Below are positions 44,666 to 54,959 of a DNA stretch of 64,000 bases, piece by piece (position 1 is the stretch's first letter; each line of letters begins with the position of its first letter). Source of the stretch: Paracoccus sp. S3-43 (GTDB taxonomy: Bacteria; Pseudomonadota; Alphaproteobacteria; Rhodobacterales; Rhodobacteraceae); NCBI RefSeq assembly GCF_029027965.1, contig NZ_CP119082.1:221001-285000 (forward strand). The letters run 5' to 3'. Made by a program: the position numbers and the translations under genes. The notes beneath the pieces were generated by a model. It made no database searches, was not told the DNA's origin, and saw only the letters and a program-made list of their open reading frames with translations.

Positions 44666-45637
44666 TCAGAAGTCGAAGCGCACGCCAAAGTCGGCGGTCA
44701 CGAGCTCGTCATAGTCGCGTTGCAGCGACGCACCCAGGCGGGCACCGCCCAGGTCGTAGTTCACGCCGATACCGAACGCGTTGTCGGTTTCGTTGGTGTC
44801 GACATCGTTATGAGCGATATAGGCTTCGATGTTGGTCAGGCCATCGGCCAGGGTGTAGTCGCCGTAAAGAGCAAAGGTCTGACCATCCTCGACGACGCTG
44901 TCATTGTCGGCGTTGGAGTAGTTCAGGCCGATGCGGGCGTTTTCGATGACCGCATAACGAGCGCCCAGGAAGAAGATGTCGTTATCTTCGATGCCGTTGC
45001 CGTCCAGAACGAAGGCGCCGCTCAGTTCCAGCCGATCGTTCCAGGTGTAGTCGGCGGCGAAGCCCAGCTCTTCCTTCAGGCCGACCCCATCTTCGTTCAG
45101 GCCAGTCTGGTCAGGATCGACATACGACGCCTGCAATTTGACATCGGCGATCGTGTAGATCGCGCGGACGCCGACGCGCTTGGTTTCGTCAAGGCTGTAT
45201 TCGCCGGTTTTATAGCCGAAGAACGTGTTGGCGCGATCGGAGAAGCCCACCGAGCGGTCGTAAGCGCCCAGTTCGGTCGCGCCACGCAGGCCGGTCGAGT
45301 CGAAGGCGGTATCGACGTTACCCACTTCGACGGTCAGGCCGCTGGCGGTGACCCACAGCTTGCCGGCGTTGAGCGCGCCGCGCTGACCGCGGTCGTCGTT
45401 ACGGTTCTGGTCCCACTGCAGGCGGAACCGGGCACCGAAGTCGACGCCCTGGTCGGTCGAGGTCGAGGCGTCGATGTTCATCCGCAGGCGCGAGATGATC
45501 TGGGTCTCGTTCAGATCCGGGGTATCGTTTTCGTAATAGATCACGCCGGTGCGGCCGTAGCCCGAAATGGTCACGTCGGCGGCGGCGACGCCAGCGGTCA
45601 GGACCAGCGCGGTGGAGGCGATAAGAGCCTTTTTCAT
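44666..45637 (-). CDS. Outer-membrane porin
   Basis: 323 aa from ATG 45637. Signal MKKALIASTALVLTAGVAAA, then alternating beta strands (DVTISGYGRTGVIYY, FGARFRLQWDQN) and a C-terminal Phe (ADFGVRFDF), the signature of trimeric general porins of the Rhodobacter type. Many Asp/Asn loops suggest calcium-rich extracellular turns. It forms water-filled channels. AT-richer codons than neighbours probably reflect high expression. Confidence 0.93.
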   Translation of the reverse strand: MKKALIASTALVLTAGVAAADVTISGYGRTGVIYYENDTPDLNETQIISRLRMNIDASTSTDQGVDFGARFRLQWDQNRNDDRGQRGALNAGKLWVTASGLTVEVGNVDTAFDSTGLRGATELGAYDRSVGFSDRANTFFGYKTGEYSLDETKRVGVRAIYTIADVKLQASYVDPDQTGLNEDGVGLKEELGFAADYTWNDRLELSGAFVLDGNGIEDNDIFFLGARYAVIENARIGLNYSNADNDSVVEDGQTFALYGDYTLADGLTNIEAYIAHNDVDTNETDNAFGIGVNYDLGGARLGASLQRDYDELVTADFGVRFDF

Positions 45638-45893
45638 GGTCAAGTTTCCCTCTTGTCTCTCTGATGCCCAAACCGGCATTACCGCCTTGGGTATGCAGCT
45701 TGTTTCCCCCGTCCGCACCCGCGATGCAACGGAATCGCGCCGCTGCCCCGGCTACGGCGGATTCTGTGATGCACAAGGGCCACACCTTTGCGTGATCCCC
45801 GGAACCGGCCCTTCCCGGCTTGCGGCCCAAGGCGCTTGTGGGGCGGGGGCGATCCGCGCTAAAGCTGCGCCAACGCGAAAAACGGGGGACCGC

Positions 45894-46364
45894 ATGAAAA
45901 CCGCACACGCCGCGCGTCTGATCATCGCAGCGACGCTTTGCGCCGGGCTGGCTGCCTGCGGCGGCGGGCCGAATGCCGGGCCGGACAACAGCCCCGACAT
46001 GCGCCCCGAAGTGCGCCGCACGACGATCTGGGACGCGTTCCGCAATTCCGAAAACCCCAACAACACCGTCGGCGTGAACAAGTACCTGTGGAATGCCAGC
46101 CTTGAGGTGCTGAACTTCCTGCCGGTGCAGTCGGTCGATCCCTTTACCGGCGTCATCCAGACCGGCTATGGCACGCCCCCCGGCGGCGGACGGTCCTATC
46201 GCGCGACGATCAAGATCGCCGATCCGGCCCTGGACGCGCGCAGCCTGAAGCTGTCGCTGCAAGGTCCGGGCGGCGCGGCGGTCGAACCCGGCACTGTCCG
46301 CGCGGTCGAGGACGCGATCCTGACCCGCGCCCGGCAGCTGCGGATCCAGGATGGGCGGCTGTAG
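45894..46364 (+). CDS. DUF3576 lipoprotein
   Basis: 156 aa. Lipoprotein signal with lipobox LAAC (MKTAHAARLIIAATLCAGLA, Cys at about 22), then RRTTIWDAFRNSENPNNTVG and VNKYLWNASLEVLNFLPVQS, the conserved DUF3576 block. It is probably an outer-membrane or periplasmic lipoprotein of unknown role. It precedes leuS by 88 bp, as in other alphaproteobacteria with lptE and holA following. Confidence 0.9.
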   Translation: MKTAHAARLIIAATLCAGLAACGGGPNAGPDNSPDMRPEVRRTTIWDAFRNSENPNNTVGVNKYLWNASLEVLNFLPVQSVDPFTGVIQTGYGTPPGGGRSYRATIKIADPALDARSLKLSLQGPGGAAVEPGTVRAVEDAILTRARQLRIQDGRL

Positions 46365-46452
46365 GCGCGCGGCACCCCCGCCCCGCCCACTGGACCCGTC
46401 CCGTCGTGCCGTATAAACCCGGCCGCGACGAATGACGCCAAAGGTCTGCACC

Positions 46453-48990
46453 ATGCCCTATGATCCCTCCAGCAGCGAATCCCGGTGGCAGCAGGCCTGG
46501 TCCCAGGCCGGCAGCTTCACCGCCACCCGCGACGCGCGGCCGAAATACTATGTGCTGGAGATGTTCCCCTATCCCTCGGGGCGGATCCATATGGGCCATG
46601 TGCGCAACTACACGATGGGCGACGTGGTGGCCCGCTTCAAGCGCGCGCAGGGGTATTCCGTGCTGCACCCGATGGGCTGGGACGCCTTCGGGATGCCGGC
46701 CGAGAATGCCGCGATGGAGCAGGGCGGCCATCCGCGCGACTGGACCTATGCCAATATCGCCACGATGAAGACGCAGTTGAAGCCGCTGGGCCTGTCGATC
46801 GACTGGTCGCGCGAATTCGCCACCTGCGACGACGATTATGTGGCCCAGCAGCAGGCGCTGTTCCTGGACATGCTGGACGCGGGCCTTATCACCCGCAAGT
46901 CCGCGCAGGTGAACTGGGATCCGGTGGACATGACGGTGCTGGCCAACGAGCAGGTGATCGACGGCAAGGGCTGGCGATCCGGGGCGACGGTCGAGCGGCG
47001 CGAGCTGACGCAATGGTTCTTCCGCATCTCGGATTATTCGGACGAATTGCTGTCGGCGCTGGACGGGCTAACCGGCTGGCCCGAGAAGGTGCGGCTGATG
47101 CAGTCGAACTGGATCGGCAAGTCGCGCGGGCTGCAATTCCGGTTCCAGACCGTCGATGCGCCCGAGGACTTCGCGCAGATCGAGGTCTATACCACCCGCC
47201 CCGACACGCTGATGGGGGCAAGCTTCGTCGCGCTGTCGCCGGATCACCCGCTGGTGCGCGATCTGGCCGCCGCCGATCCGCGCGTTGCCGCTTTCGTCGA
47301 GGAGTGCCGCAAGATCGGCACGACCGAGGAGGCCATCGAGACGGCGCCCAAGCTGGGCTTCGATACCGGGCTGACGGTGCGCCATCCGCTGGATCCCGAT
47401 TGGCAATTGCCGATCTGGATCGCGAATTTCGTGCTGATGGATTACGGCACCGGCGCGATCTTCGGCAGCCCGGCGCATGACGAACGCGACCACGAATTCG
47501 CCACGAAATACGGGCTGCCGATCCGCGCGACCTTCGGCGAACGCGGCATGACGCAGGATCAGGCCGATGCGCTGGTCGCCAAGGCCCCCTTCGTGCCGCT
47601 GAAATCCGAGACCGTCACCTATGTGCGCGGCTTCGCGGGCGAGGCCGACCAGACCGGAGAGGCCGCCGTGGACGCCGCCATCGCCCATGCCGAGGCCCAT
47701 GGCTATGGCGAGGGCGTGACCAAGTTCCGCCTGCGCGACTGGGGCATCTCGCGGCAGCGCTATTGGGGCTGTCCGATCCCGGTCGTGCATTGTGACACCT
47801 GCGGCACCGTGCCCGAGAAGAAAGAGAACCTGCCTGTTCTGCTGCCGCAGGATGTCAGTTTCGATCAGCCGGGCAATCCGCTGGACCGGCATCCCTCGTG
47901 GCGGCAGGTGCCTTGCCCGGTCTGCGGCAATGCCGCCCGGCGCGAGACGGATACGATGGATACCTTCGTCGATTCGTCCTGGTATTACGCGCGCTTCACC
48001 AGCCCCCATGCGCCGACGCCGACCGACCGGGCGGATGCCGATTACTGGATGAACGTGGACCAGTATATCGGCGGGATCGAACACGCGATCCTGCACCTGC
48101 TCTATTCCCGCTTTTTCGCCCGCGCGATGGTCAAGACCGGCCATCTGCCGGAAAGCGCGAAGGAACCGTTCGACGCGCTGTTCACGCAAGGCATGGTCAC
48201 GCACGAGATCTACAGGACCACCGACGACCGGGGCCGCCCGGTCTATCACCTGCCCGAGGATGTGACCGAGGGCAGGCTGGCGGACGGCACGGCGGTCGAG
48301 ATCATCCCCTCGGCCAAGATGTCGAAGTCGAAGAAGAACGTGGTCGATCCGGTCAATATCGTCGCCAATTTCGGCGCCGACACCGCGCGCTGGTTCATGC
48401 TGTCGGACAGCCCGCCCGAACGCGACGTGGAATGGACCGCCGCCGGGGCCGAGGCCGCCAACAAGTTCCTGGCCCGCGTCTGGCGTCTGGCCGACGAGGC
48501 CGGCGAGGGGGGTGACGATCCCGACCTGACCCGCGCCGCGCATCGCGCCATCGCCGATGTGACCAAGGCCATCGAGGGATTCGCCTTCAACAAGGCGGTC
48601 GCCAAGATCTATGAACTGGCCAATGCCGTGGGCAAGTCCAGGGCAGGCGGCGAGTCGCGCAAGGCCGCGCTGCGGATTCTGGCGCAGTTGATGGGGCCGA
48701 TGGTCCCGCATCTGGCCGAGGATGTCTGGGCCATGGCGGGCGGGCAGGGCCTGCTGGTCGATGCGCCCTGGCCCAGACCCGATCCGGCGATGCTGGAGGA
48801 TGACACCGTCACCCTGCCGATCCAGATCAACGGCAAGCGCCGGGCCGAGATCTCGGTCGCCAAGGACATGCCCAAGGACCAGATCGAGGCGATGGTGCTG
48901 GCCGACGAAACCGTGCTGAAATTTCTGGAAGGCGCGGCGCCCAAGAAGCTGATCGTCGTGCCGGGGCGGATCGTCAATGTGGTCGCCTGA
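46453..48990 (+). CDS. leuS: Leucyl-tRNA synthetase
   Basis: 845 aa from ATG 46453 ([16 protein letters not shown]). Class I motifs: HIGH as HMGH in [14 protein letters not shown], and KMSKS in [14 protein letters not shown]. The editing domain has the TTRPDT segment ([13 protein letters not shown]). It charges tRNA-Leu. The stop overlaps lptE by 14 bp, coupling the two. An in-frame ATG at 46432 would add seven residues. Confidence 0.97.
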   Translation: MPYDPSSSESRWQQAWSQAGSFTATRDARPKYYVLEMFPYPSGRIHMGHVRNYTMGDVVARFKRAQGYSVLHPMGWDAFGMPAENAAMEQGGHPRDWTYANIATMKTQLKPLGLSIDWSREFATCDDDYVAQQQALFLDMLDAGLITRKSAQVNWDPVDMTVLANEQVIDGKGWRSGATVERRELTQWFFRISDYSDELLSALDGLTGWPEKVRLMQSNWIGKSRGLQFRFQTVDAPEDFAQIEVYTTRPDTLMGASFVALSPDHPLVRDLAAADPRVAAFVEECRKIGTTEEAIETAPKLGFDTGLTVRHPLDPDWQLPIWIANFVLMDYGTGAIFGSPAHDERDHEFATKYGLPIRATFGERGMTQDQADALVAKAPFVPLKSETVTYVRGFAGEADQTGEAAVDAAIAHAEAHGYGEGVTKFRLRDWGISRQRYWGCPIPVVHCDTCGTVPEKKENLPVLLPQDVSFDQPGNPLDRHPSWRQVPCPVCGNAARRETDTMDTFVDSSWYYARFTSPHAPTPTDRADADYWMNVDQYIGGIEHAILHLLYSRFFARAMVKTGHLPESAKEPFDALFTQGMVTHEIYRTTDDRGRPVYHLPEDVTEGRLADGTAVEIIPSAKMSKSKKNVVDPVNIVANFGADTARWFMLSDSPPERDVEWTAAGAEAANKFLARVWRLADEAGEGGDDPDLTRAAHRAIADVTKAIEGFAFNKAVAKIYELANAVGKSRAGGESRKAALRILAQLMGPMVPHLAEDVWAMAGGQGLLVDAPWPRPDPAMLEDDTVTLPIQINGKRRAEISVAKDMPKDQIEAMVLADETVLKFLEGAAPKKLIVVPGRIVNVVA

Positions 48991-49459
48991 CCGCCGGACC
49001 GCCCTGCTGGGGTTGCTGGCCCTGTCCGCCTGCGGGCTGACGCCGGTCTATGGCCCGAACGGGGCGGGCCGGCGGCTGTTCGGCAAGGTCCGGCCGCGCG
49101 ATCCGCAGACCTATCAGGATTTCGCCTTCAACCGCCGCCTGGGCGAACGGCTGGGCGGCGAGGGGTCGGATTATGACCTGGATTACCGGCTGAATGTCGG
49201 TGTGGTGGCGCAGGCGATCACCCCCGACGAGGTGACGAATCGCTATTCGCTGAACGGCACCGCCGATTTCGTGCTGAAAGATCGCGCGGGTCGGGTGCTG
49301 ACGCAGGGCCGGGTCAGCAACTTCTCGTCCTATTCCACCACCGGCACGACCATCGCCACGCTGTCGGCCGAAGGCGACGCGCGGTCGCGGCTGGCCGAGA
49401 TGCTGGCCGATCAGGTCGTCACGCGGCTGCTGGCGGCATCGGCGCAACTGCCCGAATGA
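48977..49459 (+). CDS. lptE: LPS-assembly lipoprotein LptE
   Basis: 160 aa. Lipobox LSAC in [18 protein letters not shown] places the lipid Cys at about 19; the G-x-x-PVYG start is typical of LptE. It plugs the LptD barrel and helps insert lipopolysaccharide in the outer membrane. It begins 14 bases inside leuS and ends 7 bp before holA, the standard order. Confidence 0.9.
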   Translation: MWSPDRRTALLGLLALSACGLTPVYGPNGAGRRLFGKVRPRDPQTYQDFAFNRRLGERLGGEGSDYDLDYRLNVGVVAQAITPDEVTNRYSLNGTADFVLKDRAGRVLTQGRVSNFSSYSTTGTTIATLSAEGDARSRLAEMLADQVVTRLLAASAQLPE

Positions 49460-49466
49460 CCGGCGC

Positions 49467-50495
49467 ATGATCCTCAGGGGGGCGGAAATCGCGCGCTATC
49501 TGGCGCGGCCCGATCCCTCGCGCCCGGCGTTGCTGATCCATGGGCAGGACGCGATGCGCGTCGCCATGAAGCGGGCCGAGGCGGTCAAGGCGCTGGTCGG
49601 CGAGAAGGCCGACGAGGAGATGCGCCTGACCCGCCTGCCCGGCAGCGGCCTGCGCAAGGATTCCGCGCAACTGCTGGATGCGGTCAAGGAGGTCGGCTTC
49701 TTTCCCGGCCCCCGCGTCGTGCTGGTCGAGGATACGCCCGACACCGCCGCTGACGCGATTCGCGCGGCGCTGTCGGACTGGCGCGCGGGCGATGCGGTGA
49801 TCGTGGTGACGGCGGGGGGCCTGGGCAAATCCTCGGCCCTGCGCAAGCTGTTCGAGCCGCATCCCGCCGCCGTGACGGCGCCGATCTATGACGATCCGCC
49901 GGGCGAGGAGGAGGTCTTGCGCTGGCTGGCCGAGGCCGGTCTGCGCCAGGTGCCGCCGCCGGCGATGAAGGACATGATGGCGCTGGCCCGCGCCCTGGAT
50001 CCGGGCGATCTGCGCCAGACGATCGAGAAGATCGGGCTTTACAAGCATGGCGACGACACGCCCCTGACGTCCCAGGAGATCGCCCTGATGGCCCCCGCCA
50101 CCATCGAGGCCGACCTGGACGAGCTGATCCATATCGTCGCCGAACGGCGCGAGGCGGAATTCGGCCCGATGATGCGCCGGATCGAGGGGCAGGGGGTGAA
50201 CCCCGTCACGCTGTGCATCGCCGCGCTGCGCCACTTCCGCGCCCTGCACGCCGCCGCCGCCGATCCCGCCGGGCCGGGGGTGGCGCTGTCGCGGATGCGC
50301 CCGCCGGTCTTTGGCCCGCGCCGCGACCGGATGGAGCGGCAGGCCCAGGGCTGGGGCATGGCGCCCCTGGAAGAGGCGATGCGGTCGCTGCTGGATTGCG
50401 ACCTGACGTTGCGCAGTTCGAGCCGCGCGCCGCAGATGGCGCTGATCGAACGCGCGCTGATCCGGCTGGCGATGACCCCTCGGGGGCGCCGGTGA
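49467..50495 (+). CDS. holA: DNA polymerase III delta subunit HolA
   Basis: 342 aa. ALLIHGQDAMRVAMKRAEAV at the start, then the central VVLVEDTPDT and APIYDDPP segments, follow the bacterial delta plan. It opens the sliding clamp during loading. Its stop overlaps the flavoprotein start (GTGA at 50492). Confidence 0.93.
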   Translation: MILRGAEIARYLARPDPSRPALLIHGQDAMRVAMKRAEAVKALVGEKADEEMRLTRLPGSGLRKDSAQLLDAVKEVGFFPGPRVVLVEDTPDTAADAIRAALSDWRAGDAVIVVTAGGLGKSSALRKLFEPHPAAVTAPIYDDPPGEEEVLRWLAEAGLRQVPPPAMKDMMALARALDPGDLRQTIEKIGLYKHGDDTPLTSQEIALMAPATIEADLDELIHIVAERREAEFGPMMRRIEGQGVNPVTLCIAALRHFRALHAAAADPAGPGVALSRMRPPVFGPRRDRMERQAQGWGMAPLEEAMRSLLDCDLTLRSSSRAPQMALIERALIRLAMTPRGRR

Positions 50496-51712
50496 CGGAG
50501 GCGGTCGACGCGCTGGTGATCGGCGCGGGACCGGCGGGGCTGATGGCGGCCGAGGCCCTGGCCGCGCCGGGCCGCCGCGTGGTGGTGGCCGAGGCGATGC
50601 CGACGCCCGCGCGGAAATTCCTGATGGCGGGGAAGTCGGGGCTGAACCTGACCAGGGACGAGCCGTTCGAGGCGTTCGCGCGCAGGTTCGCTGTCGGAAC
50701 CGGGGCTTTGCCCCGGACCCCAGGATATTGGGGTGAAGAAGAAAGGTTCGGACCTGCCGACGTCATGGCCTGGGCGCGGGGCCTTGGGATCGAGCTGTTC
50801 ACCGGATCGACGGGGCGGGTGTTTCCGGTGGGAATGAAGGCCTCGCCCCTGCTGCGGGCCTGGCTGGGACGGTTGGGCGCGGCGGGGGTGGAGCTGCGGA
50901 CCCGCTGGCGCTGGATCGGGGGCGGCTTCCGGTTCCAGACGCCCGATGGTGTGGCAGAGATCGCGCCGCGCGTGACGGTGCTGGCGTTGGGCGGGGCAAG
51001 CTGGCCCCGGCTGGGATCGGATGCGGCCTGGGTGCCGTGGTTGCGGGCGGCGGGGGTCGGCGTCGCGTCGTTCCGGCCCGCGAATATGGGGTTCCGCGTC
51101 GCCTGGTCGCCGCAGATGGCGCGGCATTTCGGGGTGGCGGTGAAGGGGACCGCGCTGCGCGCGGGGGATCTGGTCAGCCGGGGCGAATGGATCATCGGCC
51201 GACAGCGGATCGAGGGGGGCGGGATCTATGGGATCTCGGCCGCGATGCGGGAGGGGGCGGCGGGGCATGTCGATCTGGCGCCGGATCTGGACCATCCGAC
51301 GCTGGCGGCGCGATTCGCGCGGCCCAGGGGCAAGCTGTCGCTGGGCAACTGGCTGCGCCGGGTGCTGGACGATCCGGTCAAGGTCGCGCTGCTGCTGGAA
51401 TGGGGCAGGCCCTTGCCCGCCGATGCCGCGGCCTGGGCGGCCCTGGCCAAGGCCCTGCCGCTGCGCCACGCGGGGGCGATGGGGATCGAGACGGCGATTT
51501 CCAGTGCCGGGGGCGTGACCTGGGATTCGCTGGGCCCGGACCAGGAACTGCGCGCGCTGCCCGATGTCTTTGCCGCCGGAGAGATGCTGGACTGGGAGGC
51601 GCCGACCGGCGGCTATCTTCTGACCGCCTGCTTGGGCAGCGGGCTGCACGCCGGACGGGCAGCCGCGCGGCGGCTTGCCGCCCAGAGGGCCGATCGAGCC
51701 CTGCGCGCTTGA
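50492..51712 (+). CDS. HI0933-like (BaiN/RdsA) flavoprotein with embedded repeat
   Basis: 406 aa, GTG start. FAD-binding DALVIGAGPAGLMAAEALAA, then RKFLMAGKSGLNLT, and the C-terminal DVFAAGEMLDWEAPTGGYLL and ACLGSGLHAGRAA, which fit the TIGR03862 group. Residues about 70-86 (GTGALPRTPGYWGEEERF) are encoded by a copy of the GGATATTT repeat and replace the ordinary linker of this family. The enzyme may reduce flavin or rRNA substrates; the true role is unknown. It shares the leuS-holA transcript. Confidence 0.87.
   Translation: MTEAVDALVIGAGPAGLMAAEALAAPGRRVVVAEAMPTPARKFLMAGKSGLNLTRDEPFEAFARRFAVGTGALPRTPGYWGEEERFGPADVMAWARGLGIELFTGSTGRVFPVGMKASPLLRAWLGRLGAAGVELRTRWRWIGGGFRFQTPDGVAEIAPRVTVLALGGASWPRLGSDAAWVPWLRAAGVGVASFRPANMGFRVAWSPQMARHFGVAVKGTALRAGDLVSRGEWIIGRQRIEGGGIYGISAAMREGAAGHVDLAPDLDHPTLAARFARPRGKLSLGNWLRRVLDDPVKVALLLEWGRPLPADAAAWAALAKALPLRHAGAMGIETAISSAGGVTWDSLGPDQELRALPDVFAAGEMLDWEAPTGGYLLTACLGSGLHAGRAAARRLAAQRADRALRA
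50701..50747 (+). repeat. GGATATTT repeat inside a coding region, copy 4
   Basis: CGGGGCTTTGCCCCGGACCC, CCAGGATATTGGGGTGAAGAAGAAAGG: the same hairpin, C-run, GGATATT and A-rich tail as the intergenic copies, lying in frame within the flavoprotein gene. Confidence 0.6.
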
Positions 51713-51737
51713 TAGGGCAGCGATCATGACCTATGCT
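51709..51737 (+). promoter_or_regulatory. Promoter of the DUF1127 gene
   Basis: TTGATA (51709-51714), 17-bp spacer, TATGCT (51732-51737), overlapping the flavoprotein stop and 45 bp before the DUF1127 ATG. Confidence 0.6.
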
Positions 51738-51782
51738 GCGGTCAAGGGAGGAAACCACTTCTGCCAGGCAAAGGGTTTTCCG

Positions 51783-52001
51783 ATGGCCTACACGATCACC
51801 CATTTCTCGCCCGAGACGCGCAGCCGCATCGACGCCTTCTTCAACCGCTTCGGCCAAGGCATGAACGCCTATCTGGAATCGCGGGCGCGGTCCGCGCAGA
51901 TCGAGGCGCTGGAGGCGAAATCCGACGCCGAACTGGCGCGCATGGGCCTGACCCGCGACGGGATCGTCGCCCATGTGTTCCGCGACGTCTTCTGGATCTG
52001 A
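51783..52001 (+). CDS. DUF1127 small protein
   Basis: 72 aa. MAYTITHFSPETRSRIDAFF followed by SRSAQIEAL-like helix and a C-terminal LARMGLTRDGIVAHVFRDVF, the RxIxxLSDxxLxDIGxxR-like pattern in loose form. Such small Arg-rich proteins in alphaproteobacteria take part in RNA turnover or phosphate and stress responses. An upstream in-frame ATG at 51726 lies on the promoter and is unlikely. Confidence 0.8.
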   Translation: MAYTITHFSPETRSRIDAFFNRFGQGMNAYLESRARSAQIEALEAKSDAELARMGLTRDGIVAHVFRDVFWI

Positions 52002-52007
52002 CCGGAA

Positions 52008-52418
52008 TCAGCCTTTCCAGTCGATCACCATCTGGGTCTGCGTGACGATGGCCGCGACCTTGCCGTCGCCGCGCGTGATGGTGGTCTGCCAGATCTGCGT
52101 CGTGCGGCCGATATGCAGCGGCAGGCTGACGGCGCGGGCCATGTCGCCCAGGCGGATCGGGCGCAGGAAGTTGGTCTTGCTTTCCAGCGTGGTGGTGGTC
52201 TTGTCCTGGGGCAGGTTCAGGAAGGTGCCGGTGCCCCCGGCATTGTCGGCAAGCCCCATGATCGCGCCGCCGTGCAGCACGCCGTTGCGGTTGGCCAGGG
52301 CCTGCGTCACCGGCATCTCGAATTCGACGCGCTCGGGCGTGGCCGAGACCAGCCGCGCGCCGATATGGACGGCGAATTCGGGCTGGTCGTCGGCATCGCG
52401 TCTGGTGTGATCGTCCAT
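52008..52418 (-). CDS. PaaI-type hotdog thioesterase
   Basis: 136 aa from ATG 52418 with AAGGG 7 nt upstream. The hotdog helix NRNGVLHGGAIMGLADNAGG carries the catalytic Asn/Gly and Asp positions typical of PaaI-like acyl-CoA thioesterases. It hydrolyses an aryl- or acyl-CoA; substrate unknown. Convergent with the DUF1127 gene, 6 bp apart. Confidence 0.88.
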   Translation of the reverse strand: MDDHTRRDADDQPEFAVHIGARLVSATPERVEFEMPVTQALANRNGVLHGGAIMGLADNAGGTGTFLNLPQDKTTTTLESKTNFLRPIRLGDMARAVSLPLHIGRTTQIWQTTITRGDGKVAAIVTQTQMVIDWKG

Positions 52419-52475
52419 GAAGTTTCCCTTCCGCTGCCCGGCCATATCAACCGGGCAGGGCGCCAAGGGCAAGCG

Positions 52476-53057
52476 TCACGATTTGCGGCAGGCCACCAGC
52501 TGCGCCCGATACATCTGCGCGCGCTGGCCGACCTGGTTCGCCACCCGCACCAGCCAGGGCTTCGACAGATAGGATTGCCGCGCAAAGCCCGACCGGCCTT
52601 CGTGATAGGCCAGATACTGCCCCGTCGCGTCCCATTTCGAGATGCCCAGCTTGCGTGCGGAATTGTGCATGTACCAGCCCATGAAATCCGTCGCGTGGCG
52701 GATGTTGTCGCGCTTGGCCCGGCGGTTGCCGGTTTCCTTCTGGTATTCCTCCCACGTGCCGTCCAGGGCTTGGGAATAGCCGAAGGCGCTGGACTGGCGG
52801 CCGATGGGAATCACCCCAAGCGCGTATTGATGCGGCGTCCGCGCGTCGCCGATGAATTTCGATTCCTGGTGGATCGCGGCCATCTGCACATGGATCGGCA
52901 CGCCCCATCTGCGTTCCGTGGCCTTCATCGCCCGGTAATAGGCGGGCCGTTCCGCCACGATGGCGCAAGCGTTGTCCAGCTGCCGGGGCGCCGAATAGTT
53001 GCCGCCGCCGCATGACGCGACCAGCCCGACGATCGCGAGTTTCAGAAGCCTGCTCAT
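52476..53057 (-). CDS. Lytic-transglycosylase-like lipoprotein
   Basis: 193 aa. Lipobox VASC (MSRLLKLAIVGLVASCGGGN). The SLT-type catalytic Glu is in MAAIHQESKFIGDAR, followed by SAFGYSQALDGTWEEYQ and YHEGRSGFARQSYL. It would cleave peptidoglycan glycan strands at the inner face of the outer membrane. A perfect 11-bp inverted repeat lies 12 bp upstream. Confidence 0.9.
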   Translation of the reverse strand: MSRLLKLAIVGLVASCGGGNYSAPRQLDNACAIVAERPAYYRAMKATERRWGVPIHVQMAAIHQESKFIGDARTPHQYALGVIPIGRQSSAFGYSQALDGTWEEYQKETGNRRAKRDNIRHATDFMGWYMHNSARKLGISKWDATGQYLAYHEGRSGFARQSYLSKPWLVRVANQVGQRAQMYRAQLVACRKS

Positions 53058-53068
53058 CCTGCCCTCTT

Positions 53069-53099
53069 GTCGTTTTCCGGGAATATTACGGAAAACGAC
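53069..53099. repeat. 11-bp perfect inverted repeat upstream of the lipoprotein gene
   Basis: GTCGTTTTCCG and CGGAAAACGAC separated by 9 bp. It lies between the glpK stop and the lipoprotein start. There is no U-run after it on either side, so an operator or mRNA stability element is as likely as a terminator. Confidence 0.6.
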
Positions 53100-53127
53100 G
53101 GGCGGATGAAATCACAAAGCCGGAAGA

Positions 53128-54603
53128 TCAGACCGACAGCACCGCCTGAACCGCCCGTTGCCAAGCGGAATAACGCCGGTCGCGGTCCTCGGCGGCAATC
53201 TGCGGTTCGAAGCGGCGGTCAAGCCGCCAGGCCGTCGCGTATTCGTCGGGCGGCGGGCACAGCCCCGCGCGGTATCCCGCCAGCCAAGCCGCGCCCTGGG
53301 CGGTGGTTTCGGTGTTCTTCGGCCGGTCCACCGGGGCGCCCAGGATGTCGGCCAGGAATTGCATCGCCGGTTCGCTGGCGGTCATGCCGCCATCGACGCG
53401 CAGCACCGCCTCGTCCGCCTGAGGCCAGTCGGCGTGCATCGCTTGCAGCAGGTCGCGGGTCTGGAAGCCGACGCTTTCCAGGGCGGCGCGGGCGAATTCG
53501 GCGGGTCCGGTGTTGCGCGTCAGGCCGAACACCGCGCCGCGCGCATTCGGCGCCCAATGCGGCGCGCCAAGGCCGGTGAAGGCCGGGACCATGATCACCT
53601 GCTGGCTGTCGTCGGCCCTGGCGGACAGGGCCTGTGTCTCGCCTGCCTCGCGGATCAGCTTCAGCCCGTCGCGCAGCCATTGCACCACCGCGCCCGCGAT
53701 GAAGATCGAGCCTTCCAGCGCATAGGTGGTCTTCCCGTCCAACCTGTAGGCGATGGTCGTCAGCAGCCGGTTCTGCGACCGAACCGCCTGGTCGCCGGTG
53801 TTCAGCAGCGCGAAACAGCCGGTTCCATAGGTCGATTTCATCATCCCCGGCCGGAAACAGGCCTGCCCCACGGTGGCCGCCTGCTGGTCGCCCGCAACCC
53901 CGGTGATGGGGATTTCGCGGCCGAACAGGTCGGGGCGGGTGGTGCCGAAATCGTCGGCGCTGTCGCGCACCTCGGGCAGCAGTTCGGGGGGGATGCCGAA
54001 CAGGCGGCACATGTCGCCCGACCAGCAGCCCTTGCGGATGTCATAGAGCAGGGTCCGGCTGGCATTGGTCGCGTCGGTGACATGCGACCGGCCGCCGGTC
54101 AGCTTCCAGATCAGGAAGCTGTCCACGGTGCCGAAGGCCAGTTCCCCGGCGCGGGCGCGGTCGCGGGCGCCTTCGACATGATCCAGCAGCCAGGCGATCT
54201 TGGTGGCGCTGAAATAGGGGTCCAGCAGCAGGCCGGTGGTGTCGGTCACCTGATCCTCGGCCCCGTCGTCGCGCAGCCGGTCGCAGATCTCGGCGGTGCG
54301 GCGGTCCTGCCAGACGATGGCGCGGTGGATCGGCTGGCCGGTCCTGCGGTCCCAGATCACCACGGTTTCCCGCTGATTGGTGATACCGATGGCGTCGATG
54401 CGCGGGGCGCCCGCCTTTTCGATGGCGGCGCGGGCGGTTCCGGCGCTGCTGGTCCAGATGTCGTTCGGGTCGTGTTCCACCCAGCCCGAGCGGGGGAAAT
54501 GCTGGGGAAACTCGTGCTGCGCGGTGGCCTGCACCCCCAGGTCGTCGCTGAACACCAGCGCGCGGGACGAGGTGGTCCCCTGATCCATCGCCAGAATCGT
54601 CAT
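53128..54603 (-). CDS. glpK: Glycerol kinase
   Basis: 491 aa. FGGY-family motifs: [20 protein letters not shown] at the start, [19 protein letters not shown], the central [16 protein letters not shown] and C-terminal [19 protein letters not shown]. It phosphorylates glycerol with ATP. The start lies in the stop of a ModE-like regulator gene (ATGA, 54600-54603). No glycerol facilitator or dehydrogenase is nearby. Confidence 0.96.
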   Translation of the reverse strand: MTILAMDQGTTSSRALVFSDDLGVQATAQHEFPQHFPRSGWVEHDPNDIWTSSAGTARAAIEKAGAPRIDAIGITNQRETVVIWDRRTGQPIHRAIVWQDRRTAEICDRLRDDGAEDQVTDTTGLLLDPYFSATKIAWLLDHVEGARDRARAGELAFGTVDSFLIWKLTGGRSHVTDATNASRTLLYDIRKGCWSGDMCRLFGIPPELLPEVRDSADDFGTTRPDLFGREIPITGVAGDQQAATVGQACFRPGMMKSTYGTGCFALLNTGDQAVRSQNRLLTTIAYRLDGKTTYALEGSIFIAGAVVQWLRDGLKLIREAGETQALSARADDSQQVIMVPAFTGLGAPHWAPNARGAVFGLTRNTGPAEFARAALESVGFQTRDLLQAMHADWPQADEAVLRVDGGMTASEPAMQFLADILGAPVDRPKNTETTAQGAAWLAGYRAGLCPPPDEYATAWRLDRRFEPQIAAEDRDRRYSAWQRAVQAVLSV

Positions 54604-54959
54604 CTGTCCCGCCCCTTCATCAATCCCCCGATGGCGGCCAGGTCGGCCGCCCCCTTGTCCGCCAGAAGCCGTTCCAGCGCCTCGTAATGCCGCAGCACCG
54701 CCTGGCCGGTCGCCGTGACCCTGGCCCCGCCGCCGCCCGCGCCGCCCCGGCTGCTGTCCACCAGCGGGCTGGCGAAGGCCGCGTTCATTTCCTCGACCAG
54801 GGACCAGGCGCGCTTGTAGCTCATCCCCATCCGGCGCCCGGCGGCCGAGATGGATCCGTGCTGGTCGATCAGCCGCAGCAGTTGCGCCTTGCCCGGACCC
54901 AGCACCAGCGGCGTGTCGTATTCCAGGCGCAGCTTGATCCGGGGGGTGGGGTCGGTCAT
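54600..54959 (-). CDS. ModE N-terminal-domain regulator (winged HTH)
   Basis: 119 aa. [20 protein letters not shown] and [20 protein letters not shown] match the ModE/LysR-type winged helix; [18 protein letters not shown] is the typical wing. The molybdate-binding MOP domains of full ModE are absent. It overlaps glpK, which is an odd partner for a molybdate-type regulator. Confidence 0.85.
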   Translation of the reverse strand: MTDPTPRIKLRLEYDTPLVLGPGKAQLLRLIDQHGSISAAGRRMGMSYKRAWSLVEEMNAAFASPLVDSSRGGAGGGGARVTATGQAVLRHYEALERLLADKGAADLAAIGGLMKGRDR

